A DNA stretch of 64,000 nucleotides from assembly GCA_016703765.1 (NCBI GenBank), contig JADJBL010000001.1:62001-126000 (forward strand), read 5' to 3'. Below the pieces are notes generated by a model that was not told the origin of the DNA, did not search any database, and saw only the letters and a program-made list of their open reading frames with translations. This DNA comes from Saprospirales bacterium (lineage in GTDB: Bacteria; Bacteroidota; Bacteroidia; Chitinophagales; Saprospiraceae). A program made the translations under genes and the position numbers. Shown here piece after piece: positions 26,489 to 35,901 of this stretch (the stretch's first letter is position 1; each line of letters begins with the position of its first letter).

Positions 26489-27658
26489 ATGAGCTCAAAG
26501 GCAGCGAAGGATTCCGGCCAGGGCGGTAATATCGACTGGGATATTATCGCGGGGACGATACAGGAGCAAAAGTGTATCCTGTTTATCGGGCCCGGGGTTT
26601 TCGGCAACGAAGAACACCCGCGTTTGGAGGAGTGGATTGCCGAATACCTGAAAAACGACCCGAGCGACCTGATAAGAAAATACTACGCCGAAGACTCGCT
26701 TTTTTCTTTCAAGGATCCCTCCGCCAAGACCAAGGCCACCTTTGCGCTGAAGAAATTCTTCCAGGAAGAGGATTTTTCCCATGTCAACGAATTGTATCGC
26801 AAGATCGCCGAGATCCCCTTTTCCATCATCTTCACCCTGACGCCCGACGACTTGTTGCAACAGGTTTTTAAAGAAAAAAAGGTCAATTACAACCCGGATT
26901 TCTACCTCAAAAACCAACCTCCGCGGCAGGTGGAGACGCCCATCACCCCGACCAGCGGCACCCCCTTGATCTACAATATGTTCGGGTACGTCCAGAACCG
27001 CGACTCGCTGGTGCTCACGCACGACGATCTGTTCGACTATCTCAATTCAGTGCTCGCCGAACAGAGCATGCACCCGGATATCAAGCAGACCATCAAGAAA
27101 ATGGAGAACTTCATTTTTCTGGGCATTTCTTTCGATAAATGGTATATGAGGCTGCTGCTGAAAATGCTCTACCGGCTTCAGGGCCGCGACGAATTTCTTC
27201 GCTTTGCAAACCAGGCGGTCCTGCAGGATGATACCCGTACCCTCTTTGTCGACCAATTTCGAATAGAATTCGTGCCCGAACAAATCGGCGAATTTATAGA
27301 CCGGCTGCACAAGCACTTCGAAAACAAGAACCTGCTCCGAAAGGAGTCTGGGGAAAAGCCGAACATAGCCCATCAGCTCAAGGAAATGGTCGGCGAGGGG
27401 AAGGTCAACGAGGCGATCAACGGCCTTCAGACCTATATCGACCGCTTTTTGGCCGAAAACACCAGCCTGCCCGAATCGAGCAACGAAATGCTCGGCGGGC
27501 TGGGCAGCGAATTGCTGCAACTCCGCTCCATGCTGCGCCGCCTCGAAAACCGAAAGCGCCAGGGCATCATCAGCGAAGATAAAGCCGATCTCGAAATGAA
27601 CCAGATCACGCACTCCCTCATCGGCTACCTAGACGAGGTGGAGGCGATGAAACTTTAA
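26489..27658 (+). CDS. SIR2-like protein with C-terminal effector-associated domain (EAD11-like)
   Basis: The 389-residue product has a SIR2-like Rossmann fold: the glycine turn FIGPG at 33-36, then TLTPDD at 116-121, NMFG at 163-166, VLTHDDLFDYL at 175-185 and IFLGISFDKW at 209-218. The C-terminal part from about 292 (IAHQLKEMVGEGKVNEAING, then LLQLRSMLRRLENRKRQGII, then EMNQITHSLIGYLDEV) matches small effector-associated domains that pair effectors with STAND NTPases. In active SIR2 NADases the TPDD position is usually TNYD and NMFG is usually KLHG, so the catalytic Asn and His appear to be replaced. The gene ends 10 bases before the STAND gene, so they are surely one operon. Confidence 0.75.
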   Translation: MSSKAAKDSGQGGNIDWDIIAGTIQEQKCILFIGPGVFGNEEHPRLEEWIAEYLKNDPSDLIRKYYAEDSLFSFKDPSAKTKATFALKKFFQEEDFSHVNELYRKIAEIPFSIIFTLTPDDLLQQVFKEKKVNYNPDFYLKNQPPRQVETPITPTSGTPLIYNMFGYVQNRDSLVLTHDDLFDYLNSVLAEQSMHPDIKQTIKKMENFIFLGISFDKWYMRLLLKMLYRLQGRDEFLRFANQAVLQDDTRTLFVDQFRIEFVPEQIGEFIDRLHKHFENKNLLRKESGEKPNIAHQLKEMVGEGKVNEAINGLQTYIDRFLAENTSLPESSNEMLGGLGSELLQLRSMLRRLENRKRQGIISEDKADLEMNQITHSLIGYLDEVEAMKL

Positions 27659-27668
27659 ACCCCGGTCC

Positions 27669-30600
27669 ATGACCCAGCAATTCAGATATCCCGGCGTACG
27701 GCCCTTTTCGAGGTCCCAGGCCAATGTCTTTTTCGGGAGGGATAAGGACTGCGATGAATTAGTCCAGATGATCGACCTGGACAAGATCACCGTGCTGTAC
27801 TCCAAATCGGGTCTGGGGAAAAGCTCCCTGCTCAACGCCGCGGTGATCCCCGCAGTGGAAGCCGCCGGCCAACTCATGGCCTTTTCCTTTCGCTTCGGCG
27901 CTTTTTACAGAGACAAAGAGGGATCGCCCTCGACATCGTGGTCGATTCCCTGGCCCAAAAAGCCGGTAGCGCACCCTCTTTTCTCGACCAGATCGCCACG
28001 GCCGACATGAACCCCATCTGGTTTTACCTGAAAAAATTACAGATCCAGAACCAGGACAAAGGCGGTTTTTTGTTGGTAATGGACCAGTTTGAGGAGTTGT
28101 TCACCTATCCCCCAGAGCTGGTGAAAAACTTCGCCCGGAGATTGGCCTCCGCGCTTTTCCAGGATATCCCGCAGAGCGTCCTCAACAATTTCGAGAAACA
28201 ATACAAGGAAAACCCAAAATTCCTCTCCGACGAGGAGATGAACCTCCTCCACAAGCCCTTCACACTCAAGATCCTGCCGGCCATCCGAAGCGACCGCCTC
28301 AGCCTGCTCGACGAGTTGACGCCCTACCTTCCGAAGATCCTGGGCCGCCTGTACCGCCTCGACGCCCTGAGCGCCGAAGCCGCCGAAGAGGCCATCCTCA
28401 ACCCGGCATACCAGAAATCGGCCGAGTTTGCCTCCCCTCAATTCGATTATTCGGACGAGGCGCTCGACTACATGCTCCATTACCTGACCAAGGGTCATAC
28501 GGAAAATATCGAATCCTTCCAGCTTCAGATCCTTTGCCAATACATCGAATCCGAGCTGGTGGTGGAAAAAGGCCTAAAGGAGATCAGGAAAGAGGATATC
28601 GGCGACCTCGACGCCATTTACCGATCCTATTACGAACGGCAGATTCAGCGGCTCTCCAGCAAGGACGATATCGCCAATGCGCGCAAACTCATCGAAGAGG
28701 GTCTCATCGAAGAAAAAGACCAGCGCCGCCTCAGCCTGCACGAAAGCCAGATCGAGCAGTTCTTCCGGATCAAAAAGGAATTGCTCGACCAGCTGGTCGA
28801 AACCCGCCTGCTCCGCCCGGAGCCCCACTACAAAGGCGGCTACCTGTACGAGCTGAGCCACGACTCCATCGTGGCGCCCATTTTGAAGGCCAAAAAAGAC
28901 CGCGTGGAGGTCGAGCGGCAGGCTCAGCAGGAAAAGGACCGGCTCGACATGGAAGCGCGCCTCAAGCTCAGGGAGGCGGAGATCCAAAAAGAGCAGCGGC
29001 GCGCCCGAATCGCCCGCCGGGCCAATATCCTGGTGGGCTCGACCGTCGTGCTTGCGGCCACTACCGGATTTTATTTTCTGCAAAACCAGCTCAACTCCAA
29101 GCGCAAAGACCTGGAACTCAAAGAAACCACCTACCGGGCAGACATCGAACGGCAAAACGCGGAGAGCAGCCAGCTGACCAGCATGGCCATGCTCGAAATG
29201 GAGGTCGACCGCACCCTGGGCCTGCACCTCGCCGAAGCCGCGGTGGCCAAAAACCCCGACAACAAGCTCGCCGTCAAAGTGCGCAACGATATCCTGCTCC
29301 AATCCACCTTTTATCCTTTTTACCAGAATGCCCTCCAGGCCCATTCGGGTTACCTGACCGACTTCAGCATTTCTCCGGATAACAAATGGCTCGTATCCGC
29401 CAGCACCGACAGCACCCTGATCGTGTGGGATCTCACCGGGTTTTCCCCCGAAGACACCCTCCGCGGTCACCAGGGCGCCATAAACGACGTCGACTTCTCC
29501 TTCGACGGCAAAAAGATTCTCTCGGGGGACAACAAGGGAAAAGCGCGCATCTGGCCTTTCAACAATGGAAAAGTGGATCGGGCGGCGGTCATCGAAATCG
29601 ATTACGGCTCCATTATCTACGACGTGGCCTTTGCCAGCAATCCCAACCATATACTTTTTGCGGGGGAATACCGGCCTGCAGGGGAAAGCAGCCAAACAAG
29701 GCATTTGAGCGTGTGGAGCCTTTTCGAAAAAAACTGGATCAACCGCAACATCCCCCTGCACCTCGGCGCGGTGACCAATATCGTGGCGGTGGATAAGGAA
29801 AACATGGTCCTCAGTTCCGGCCGCGACCGGAGCATCAAGATGACCAATTACTCCAACGACTCGGTGGCATTTATCCTGCAAAACCTCCCCGGCAATGTCA
29901 CCAATATGGACTACAGCGCTCAAAAAGGCAGCCTGGTGGCGGGAATGGAGGATGGGTCCGTGATCATCTGGACCAATATTAAAACCCGCTTTCCCACCCG
30001 GGTGCTGACCTTCAAAGCCCACGACGAATATATCTCAGACGTCGTTTTTACGCCCGACGAGAAAAAGATCCTCACCTGCAGCTGGGATAAAACCGCCAAG
30101 TTGTGGGACCTGAAAGGCAATCTGCTCAAGGTGTTTCGTGGACATAAGGACGGGCTTCGCGCCATCGCCATCTCGGAAGATCAAAAAACGGTGATCACCG
30201 GTGGGGAGGATAAAACCATGAAGCTCTGGTCTCTGACCCCCTACGAACATCTCACGTTCGACATGAACAGGGAAGGGGCAGATACCACGGTTTCCTCCGT
30301 CGCCTGCATGGGCAACCAGGTCCTGATCGGCAAACACGACGGTAAAGCAATGCTTTTTTCCAAAGAGGGAAAATTGCTCCGGGCCTTCGACCACAAGGGG
30401 ATGATCCTCGACGTGGCCATTTCGCCCGACGGAAAATACGCCGCGACTGCCGGGCTCGGTTATCAAACCATCAAGGTCTGGAACCTCAAAGACCCGGCCG
30501 CCGCCCCCATGATTCCGGAGGGCAAGCCCACTGCCGCCTATGGCGTGGCTTTTTCGCCCGACAGCAAAATGCTCATGGCCGGCCTGAGGGACAATATTGC

Positions 30601-31192
30601 CGTACTGTGGGATCTCGAAAAAAACAAGCAGCTCCGCACTTTTGAAGGGCATACGGCGATCGTGCAGGATGTAGCGATCTCTCCCAACGGAGAAAAGGCG
30701 CTCACGGCCAGCAACGACGGAACGGCAAGATTGTGGACCATCAACGGCGCCCTGATCACCGAGGTCCGGCACCACAGCGACCGGGTGACCAGCGTGGCCT
30801 TCCACCCTCAGGAAGACGGAGTGTTCCTCACCGGCAGCCTGGACAACAGTTTTGCTCTCTGGAAGCTCGACTCGCTCCAAAGGGAATTCCTCGGGCATAC
30901 TTCCGACGTCAACGAAGTGGCTTTCTCTGCCGACGGTTCGATGATCCTGTCGGCCAGTGCGGACCGCAGCGTCCGGCTTTGGCTGCCCGACGGGACGGAG
31001 AAGGAGAGCTTTGTCTGGCATGACGACTCCATTCTCGATGCGGCATTTTCCGGAGAGGGTGAAGAAGAGCCTTTTATCATCACCGCGAGCAAGGATCGGA
31101 GCGCGAAACTGTGGAGGCTGAGCGATGTGACCAGGATCAAGGAAAACATTGCCACCCCGAGCGAGGAGCAAAAGCGGAAGTACGGCCTGTAG
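27669..31192 (+). CDS. membrane-anchored nSTAND NTPase with WD40 repeats, one frameshift
   Basis: Adding one G to GGG at 27920-27922 makes a single protein of about 1174 residues. It starts with the STAND signature FRYPGVRPF and VFFGRDKDCDEL, a P-loop SKSGLGKSSLLNA (about 45-57) and Walker B LLVMDQFEELF (about 133). A helical region leads to a coiled-coil, then RRARIARRANILVGSTVVLA, one membrane helix near 450-470. Ten or more WD40 repeats fill 557-1165 (SASTDSTLIVWDL, TCSWDKTAKLWDLKG, SASADRSVRLWL). The basic residues before the helix predict that the NTPase is cytoplasmic and the WD40 part periplasmic. No effector-associated domain is seen in it. It is likely the sensor/switch partner of the SIR2-like protein. 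Confidence 0.75.
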
Positions 31193-31280
31193 GTAAAAAA
31201 CTGTCAAGCATTTTCCCGAATGAAATTTATACTGCCCCACTTCGGGTTATTGCCTTATTTTTATCCGTAAAATATCCTTT

Positions 31281-34013
31281 ATGCGCCTATTTACGCTTTT
31301 TATGCTGCTTTGCGGCCTCGTTCCCGGCCTGAAAGCCCAGGTAATCATCAACGAATTTTCGGCAGCCAACGTGAATACCCTTGCGGATGCTTACGGCCAG
31401 TACGAGGACTGGATCGAGCTGCGCAACACCGGCGCCACTTCGGCAAATATCTCCGGGTATTACCTCAGCGACCGACTCAACAATCCCACCAAATGGGTTT
31501 TCCCCGCCGGGACCACCATTCCGGCCGGAGGTTACCTGAGGGTCTTCGCCTCTTCGCGCAACATGCTCTTTTCGGGGCAGTTGCACACCAATTTCAAGAT
31601 CACCCAAACCCAGGGAGAATACGTCGTGCTGGCCAATCAGGCCGGCGATGTGATCGACAGCTACCATATCACCTCCCCTAACCAGACGAACCATTCCTGG
31701 GGCCGCAGTCCATCCACCGGCGAATGGAGGGTATACACCACGCCTACTCCGGGGGGCGCAAACGGCGCAAACAATTTTGCGGATTATGCGCCAAGACCTA
31801 TCTACAGCTCGCCGGCGGGTTTTTACGCCGGTACGCAGACCATCAGCCTGTTCGCGCCGGCGGGGTCTATTATCCGCTACACCCTCAACGGCAGCGAGCC
31901 GACCGCGGCCTCGCCCGTTTATTCCAACCCGATCCAGTTGCCCGGCACCGCGGTGGTCCGCGCCCGGATCTTCTCTAATAACCCGGCCTTGCTGCCCGGT
32001 TTTGTGGAGACCAATACCTATTTCATCGACGAGGTGCATACCGTGCCCGTGATTTCCATTGCGGGAACCGAATTGGCCAGCCTGCTTTCCGGTAGCTACA
32101 GCGCCCCGGTTGGCTCCTTCGAACTCTTCCGCGACGGCCAATTTGTCGACGAGGCTTTGGGTGAATACAACAAGCACGGAAACGATAGCTGGGCCTACGG
32201 CCAGCGCGGGATCGACTACATCGCCCGCGATCAGTTCGGAGAAAAGAACGAGATCGAAGACCAGATATTCCCCTTAAAGGACCGCGAGGGATACCAGCGC
32301 CTCATCCTGAAGGCGGCAGCCAACGACAACTACCCCTTCCAGCCCGGCAGCGCGCATATCCGCGACGCCTATGTGCACACCCTTTCGCAATTGGCTGAGC
32401 TGGAGCTCGACGAGCGTACCTACGAGCCCTGCGTCATCTACGCCAACGGCTTGTACTGGGGCGTGTACGAGATCCGCGAAAAAGTGGACGATAAGGATTT
32501 TACCGAATACTACTACAACCAGGGCGAGTTCGACATCGATTATATCAAGACCTGGGGCGCCACCTGGCAGGAATACGGCACCTGGAACGAATGGTATCCG
32601 CTCCACACTTTCATTACGAACAACGACATGACCGACCCGGCCAATTACGCATACGTAACCGAGCGCCTGGAAGTCCTATCTCTGATCGATTACATGATCA
32701 TCAATACCCATGCGGTCTGTAAGGACTGGCTCAACTGGAATACCGCCTGGTGGCGCGGACGCAACCCCGAGGGCGAAAAACTCAAGTGGCGCTACACACT
32801 CTGGGACCTCGACGCCACCTTCGGGCATTATATCAACTACACCGGCGTGCCCAACGTCGATCCCGACGCAGACCCCTGCGACAACGAGGAGTATGCCGAC
32901 TGGGGCGACCCCGAAGGTCATGTGGACCTCATCATTTCCCTGATGGAGAATGAGGAATTCCACTCGCTCTACGTCAACCGGTATGCGGACCTGCTGAACT
33001 CCTACTTATCCTGCGACTACATGATCGCCCTGCTCGATACCATGATCGCCCGCATCGAGCCGGAAATGCCGCAGCAGATCGCCAAATGGGGCGGCAACAT
33101 GGCCACCTGGCAGGCCAACGTGCAAACGCTGCGCGACTTCATCAATGCCCGCTGCACCTTCATCGACAGCGGGATCGTGGATTGCTACGAAGTTACCGGA
33201 CCCTATCCGGTCAAGGTCTCCATCGTTCCGGATGATTCGCCCAACCAGGTCAAGGTCAATACCTTTGTGCCCGCGGCATTTCCCTTTACGGGAGATTATT
33301 TCGGCGGCACCACGCTCTCTTTTCAGGCCTTGCCAGCCGACGAATGGGTGTTTCACCACTGGGAGGTGGCCAATCAGACTTTCGGCCCCAATCAATATGC
33401 AGAGGCCATCTCGATGAGCTTTACCCAGGGCGACGATATTATCGCCTATTTCCAACCCGCCATACCCTGCGCTTTGCCGGAAATCAGCACTGTAACGACC
33501 GGCCAAACCACCGCTACCATTGCCTGGGAAGGGCCGTTCAACTTCCTGAGTTACGAAATTCGCTGGCGCAAGGTGGGCGAACAAAACTGGACGGTAATCA
33601 GTTACATTGGCTCGGAGATCACGCTCAGCGGCCTGGAGCCCTGCACCGATTACGAATTGCAAATGGGCACCATCTGCGGCACGGCCACCAGCGACCTGAT
33701 CGACGGCTCGTTTTCGACCGAATGCGTCAATGCTGCGGAGGAGCGTCCGGCGCGTATTATCGCCTTGCAGGTGTACCCCAATCCCAGTTCCGACGCATTC
33801 CACCTCGAATTTGACCTGAACGAGGGCGGACCGGTCGCCGTTTCCGTCCATACCGCCACCGGTTCGATGGTGTGGTGCCAGGACGCTTTCGAACTGCAAG
33901 CCGGCCGCCACCACCTGAAACTGGAGGAAAGCGATCAGTGGCCATCGGGTATGTACTTTATCCGCCTGCAAATGGGGAATGAGGTCGCGGTGAGGAAAGC
34001 AATAAAAAATTAA
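31281..34013 (+). CDS. secreted CotH-like protein with lamin-tail, chitobiase-like, Fn3 and T9SS domains
   Basis: The 910-residue product has a signal peptide (LFMLLCGLVPGLKAQ), a lamin-tail domain (VIINEFSAANVNT, DWIELRNTG, WVFPAGTTIPAGGYLRV), a chitobiase-type beta-sandwich (IRYTLNGSEPTAASPVYSN), and a CotH kinase-like region (LILKAAANDNYPFQPGSAHI, NGLYWGVYEIREKVDDKDF, KWRYTLWDLDATFGHY). An Fn3 domain and a sorting domain (LQVYPNPSSDAFHLEFDL, GMYFIRLQMGNEVAVRKAI) follow. CotH-type domains phosphorylate proteins in spore coats; here the role is unproven. It is a surface or secreted product and shares its lamin-tail module with the next gene. Confidence 0.85.
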   Translation: MRLFTLFMLLCGLVPGLKAQVIINEFSAANVNTLADAYGQYEDWIELRNTGATSANISGYYLSDRLNNPTKWVFPAGTTIPAGGYLRVFASSRNMLFSGQLHTNFKITQTQGEYVVLANQAGDVIDSYHITSPNQTNHSWGRSPSTGEWRVYTTPTPGGANGANNFADYAPRPIYSSPAGFYAGTQTISLFAPAGSIIRYTLNGSEPTAASPVYSNPIQLPGTAVVRARIFSNNPALLPGFVETNTYFIDEVHTVPVISIAGTELASLLSGSYSAPVGSFELFRDGQFVDEALGEYNKHGNDSWAYGQRGIDYIARDQFGEKNEIEDQIFPLKDREGYQRLILKAAANDNYPFQPGSAHIRDAYVHTLSQLAELELDERTYEPCVIYANGLYWGVYEIREKVDDKDFTEYYYNQGEFDIDYIKTWGATWQEYGTWNEWYPLHTFITNNDMTDPANYAYVTERLEVLSLIDYMIINTHAVCKDWLNWNTAWWRGRNPEGEKLKWRYTLWDLDATFGHYINYTGVPNVDPDADPCDNEEYADWGDPEGHVDLIISLMENEEFHSLYVNRYADLLNSYLSCDYMIALLDTMIARIEPEMPQQIAKWGGNMATWQANVQTLRDFINARCTFIDSGIVDCYEVTGPYPVKVSIVPDDSPNQVKVNTFVPAAFPFTGDYFGGTTLSFQALPADEWVFHHWEVANQTFGPNQYAEAISMSFTQGDDIIAYFQPAIPCALPEISTVTTGQTTATIAWEGPFNFLSYEIRWRKVGEQNWTVISYIGSEITLSGLEPCTDYELQMGTICGTATSDLIDGSFSTECVNAAEERPARIIALQVYPNPSSDAFHLEFDLNEGGPVAVSVHTATGSMVWCQDAFELQAGRHHLKLEESDQWPSGMYFIRLQMGNEVAVRKAIKN

Positions 34014-34027
34014 ACCTTTGTAAGTAA

Positions 34028-34112
34028 ATAGTTTAGGAGGTTTATAGGGTTTAGAAGGTTTAGTTTTTCACCCTTCTAAACCTCCTAAACACCCTAAACT
34101 TTCTAAACTAAG
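34028..34112. repeat. word-built hairpin (GGTTTAG family)
   Basis: The left arm runs from AGTTTAGGAGGTTTATAGGG to AAGGTTTAG, the loop is TTTTTCACCCTT, and the right arm is made of CTAAACCTCCTAAACACCCT and further complement words. The arms pair over about 34 bases with a few mismatches. It fills most of the gap between two co-oriented secreted-protein genes. Confidence 0.6.
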
Positions 34113-34118
34113 AATACC

Positions 34119-34895
34119 ATGTATCCAAAGCAAATCCTTCTCTTGCTGATATGTTTCCTCCCTGTCCTCAATGCCCAGGCTCAAATCTACGGCGATGGCC
34201 TGGTCATCAACGAATTTATGGCCTCGGCCGATTCGGTTTCCGGTATCGCGGACCCGGCGGGGCAATTTGACGATTGGATAGAGTTATACAACAACGGCAA
34301 TATCACCCTCAACCTGGAAAATTTCACCTTGAGCGACAAGCTCGACAATCCGGGGAAATGGGTATTTCCATCCGGTATTTCCCTGGCGGCCGGAGGGTAT
34401 TTGATCATTTGGGCAGACGAGGATCAGGCACAGGAGGGTTATCACAGCAACTTCAAGCTAGGCGCTGCCGGCGAAGCCCTTATTTTGTCCAATCCCTTCG
34501 GCGAAGTGCTCGACTCGCTTACTTTCGGCCAACAGGAGACCAATATCGCCTTTGCTCGCCGCCCCAACGGCACGGGCAACTTTCTCAAGCAAAATCAAAC
34601 CTGGGGCTTCAACAACGACCTGGTCAACTCCACCGGACAGCGTCCGGTTTTCAAGGAGAGCGGGTTTATCTTGAGTCCCAATCCCGCCACATCGGAAGTA
34701 GCCCTTCATTGGCAGCTCGCCGAATCTCCGGAGGTCCGGACTTTGGAGATACTCGACTATTCGGGTCAGGTCATCCAACGTCAAAATTGGAGCGGGCAGT
34801 CCCCCATCTCTCTGGCAGGCCTGTCCGCCGGCGCTTATTTGGTGCGGATCACTACGGATGAGGGGATGTTTGGGGCGAGGCTGATCAAGCAATAG
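34119..34895 (+). CDS. lamin-tail domain protein with T9SS sorting domain
   Basis: The 258-residue product has a signal peptide (LLLLICFLPVLNAQAQ), one lamin-tail domain (LVINEFMASADSVSG, QFDDWIELYNNGNITLNLEN, PSGISLAAGGYLIIWAD, ANQGLT-like SNPFGEVLDSLTFGQQ) and a type A sorting end (FILSPNPATSEVALHWQL, GAYLVRITTDEGMFGARLI). It is much shorter than the CotH-type neighbour but built from the same parts, so the two may be cargo of the same kind. Confidence 0.8.
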   Translation: MYPKQILLLLICFLPVLNAQAQIYGDGLVINEFMASADSVSGIADPAGQFDDWIELYNNGNITLNLENFTLSDKLDNPGKWVFPSGISLAAGGYLIIWADEDQAQEGYHSNFKLGAAGEALILSNPFGEVLDSLTFGQQETNIAFARRPNGTGNFLKQNQTWGFNNDLVNSTGQRPVFKESGFILSPNPATSEVALHWQLAESPEVRTLEILDYSGQVIQRQNWSGQSPISLAGLSAGAYLVRITTDEGMFGARLIKQ

Positions 34896-34933
34896 CGGGA
34901 ATATCAGGAAACCATTTTTTTTTCAAAATCCCT

Positions 34934-35171
34934 GAGTGACCGGGTGACTGAGTCACCCGGTCACTCCATTTTTAGGTAAAATCAGTCAGATCATTAGTAA
35001 AATTAATGGGTTTCAACGATTTTGCCCTTTAGGAGACTCACCGGGTGACTAAGTCACCCGGTGAGTCAAAAAACCTTCGAATTTGCCTGAACCACCAGTA
35101 AACACTAGCTTTTTCGCTGATTTTTTGATTTTGTTTAGTGACCGGGTGACTGAGTCACCCGGTCACTAAAC
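34934..35171. repeat. three palindromes at an exact 101-bp period
   Basis: Perfect palindromes with a single central base lie at 34934-34966 (16-bp arms), 35035-35067 (16-bp arms) and 35133-35171 (19-bp arms). All share the inner arm ACCGGGTGACT and its complement. Their centres are 34950, 35051 and 35152, so the spacing is exactly 101 bp both times. The sequences between them are AT-rich and not alike. They fill the gap between the lamin-tail gene and the methyltransferase gene. Confidence 0.85.
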
Positions 35172-35188
35172 TACAACTAGACAAAAGA

Positions 35189-35236
35189 CCAGTCACCAGT
35201 CAGTCACTAATCACCAGTCACTAATCACCAGTCACC
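35189..35236. repeat. tandem repeat of AGTCACTAATCACC words
   Basis: Two exact tandem copies of a 14-mer (35202-35229) are flanked by partial copies (CCAGTCACC). The same words make up the hairpins at 23681-23754 and 42651-42708, here only in one orientation. The methyltransferase start codon follows 6 bases later. Confidence 0.6.
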
Positions 35237-35241
35237 AAAAA

Positions 35242-35901
35242 ATGACCCTCCGCCGTACCCTCGACCTCCACGGCCTGACCGTCCAACTCGACAGCCTCAC
35301 CAACTTCGACGAGTTGTTTGAGCAGTTGCTGGCGAAAGGGGAAGAAAGCGAGGAGGTCAGGGACGAGCGGATCCCCTACTGGGCAGACTTATGGCCTTCC
35401 GCCGTGGCGCTGGGCCGTTATTTGATAAACTCCGAGCTGGTGAAACCCGAAACAAGTGTGATAGAAATCGGCTGCGGTTTAGGGCTGCCAGGTATCGTGG
35501 CCGGGATGCTCGGCGCCAGGAATGTGCATTTTACGGACTACTTGGAAGACGCCCTTTCCTACGCCAAACAAAACTGGGAGCTCAATTGCACCCATCCCGC
35601 CCGATTCTCCCTGCTCGATTGGCGACAGCCCGACGCCGCCCTGGCAGCCGATCTGGTGCTCGCCTCCGACGTAGCCTACGAAACCCGCTTTTTCCCCGAA
35701 CTTCCCCATGCTTTCCGAACCCTCTGCAAACCCGGCGGCCGCATCCTGTTCAGCGAACCCGGACGCGAGGTCGCCCAGGTATTCCTCGATACCTTGCCGG
35801 AGCTGGGGTTTGAAGTGAAAAAGACGGTGGTGGAGGGACAGCTTAATGGGCTTGGGTATAAGGTGGGAGTCTACGATTTACTCTTCACCCTTCACTATTA
35901 A
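35242..35901 (+). CDS. class I SAM-dependent methyltransferase (METTL21/23-like)
   Basis: The 219-residue product has the pre-motif YWADLWPSAVALGRYL, motif I VIEIGCGLGLPG, the acidic strand FTDYLEDALSYA, and LVLASDVAYE at the post-motif position. This arrangement is that of the small METTL21/METTL23 group (often annotated nicotinamide N-methylase-like), which methylates protein lysine or small molecules. Substrate unknown. Its last 24 bases overlap the end of the convergent rRNA methyltransferase gene. Confidence 0.8.
   Translation: MTLRRTLDLHGLTVQLDSLTNFDELFEQLLAKGEESEEVRDERIPYWADLWPSAVALGRYLINSELVKPETSVIEIGCGLGLPGIVAGMLGARNVHFTDYLEDALSYAKQNWELNCTHPARFSLLDWRQPDAALAADLVLASDVAYETRFFPELPHAFRTLCKPGGRILFSEPGREVAQVFLDTLPELGFEVKKTVVEGQLNGLGYKVGVYDLLFTLHY

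Noticed and set aside
28574..30022. 482-codon open frame on the minus strand
   Set aside because: It is antisense to the STAND-WD40 gene, whose repeats, P-loop and membrane helix are all clear on the plus strand.
34934..35171. CRISPR array made by the three equally spaced palindromes
   Set aside because: Only three units occur, spacers are 65-68 bp and not uniform in length, the repeats are full palindromes of differing length, and no cas gene is in the window.
34934..35171. Integron attC sites
   Set aside because: No integrase, no cassette genes between the palindromes and no attC core boxes; the spacing is too regular and short for cassettes.
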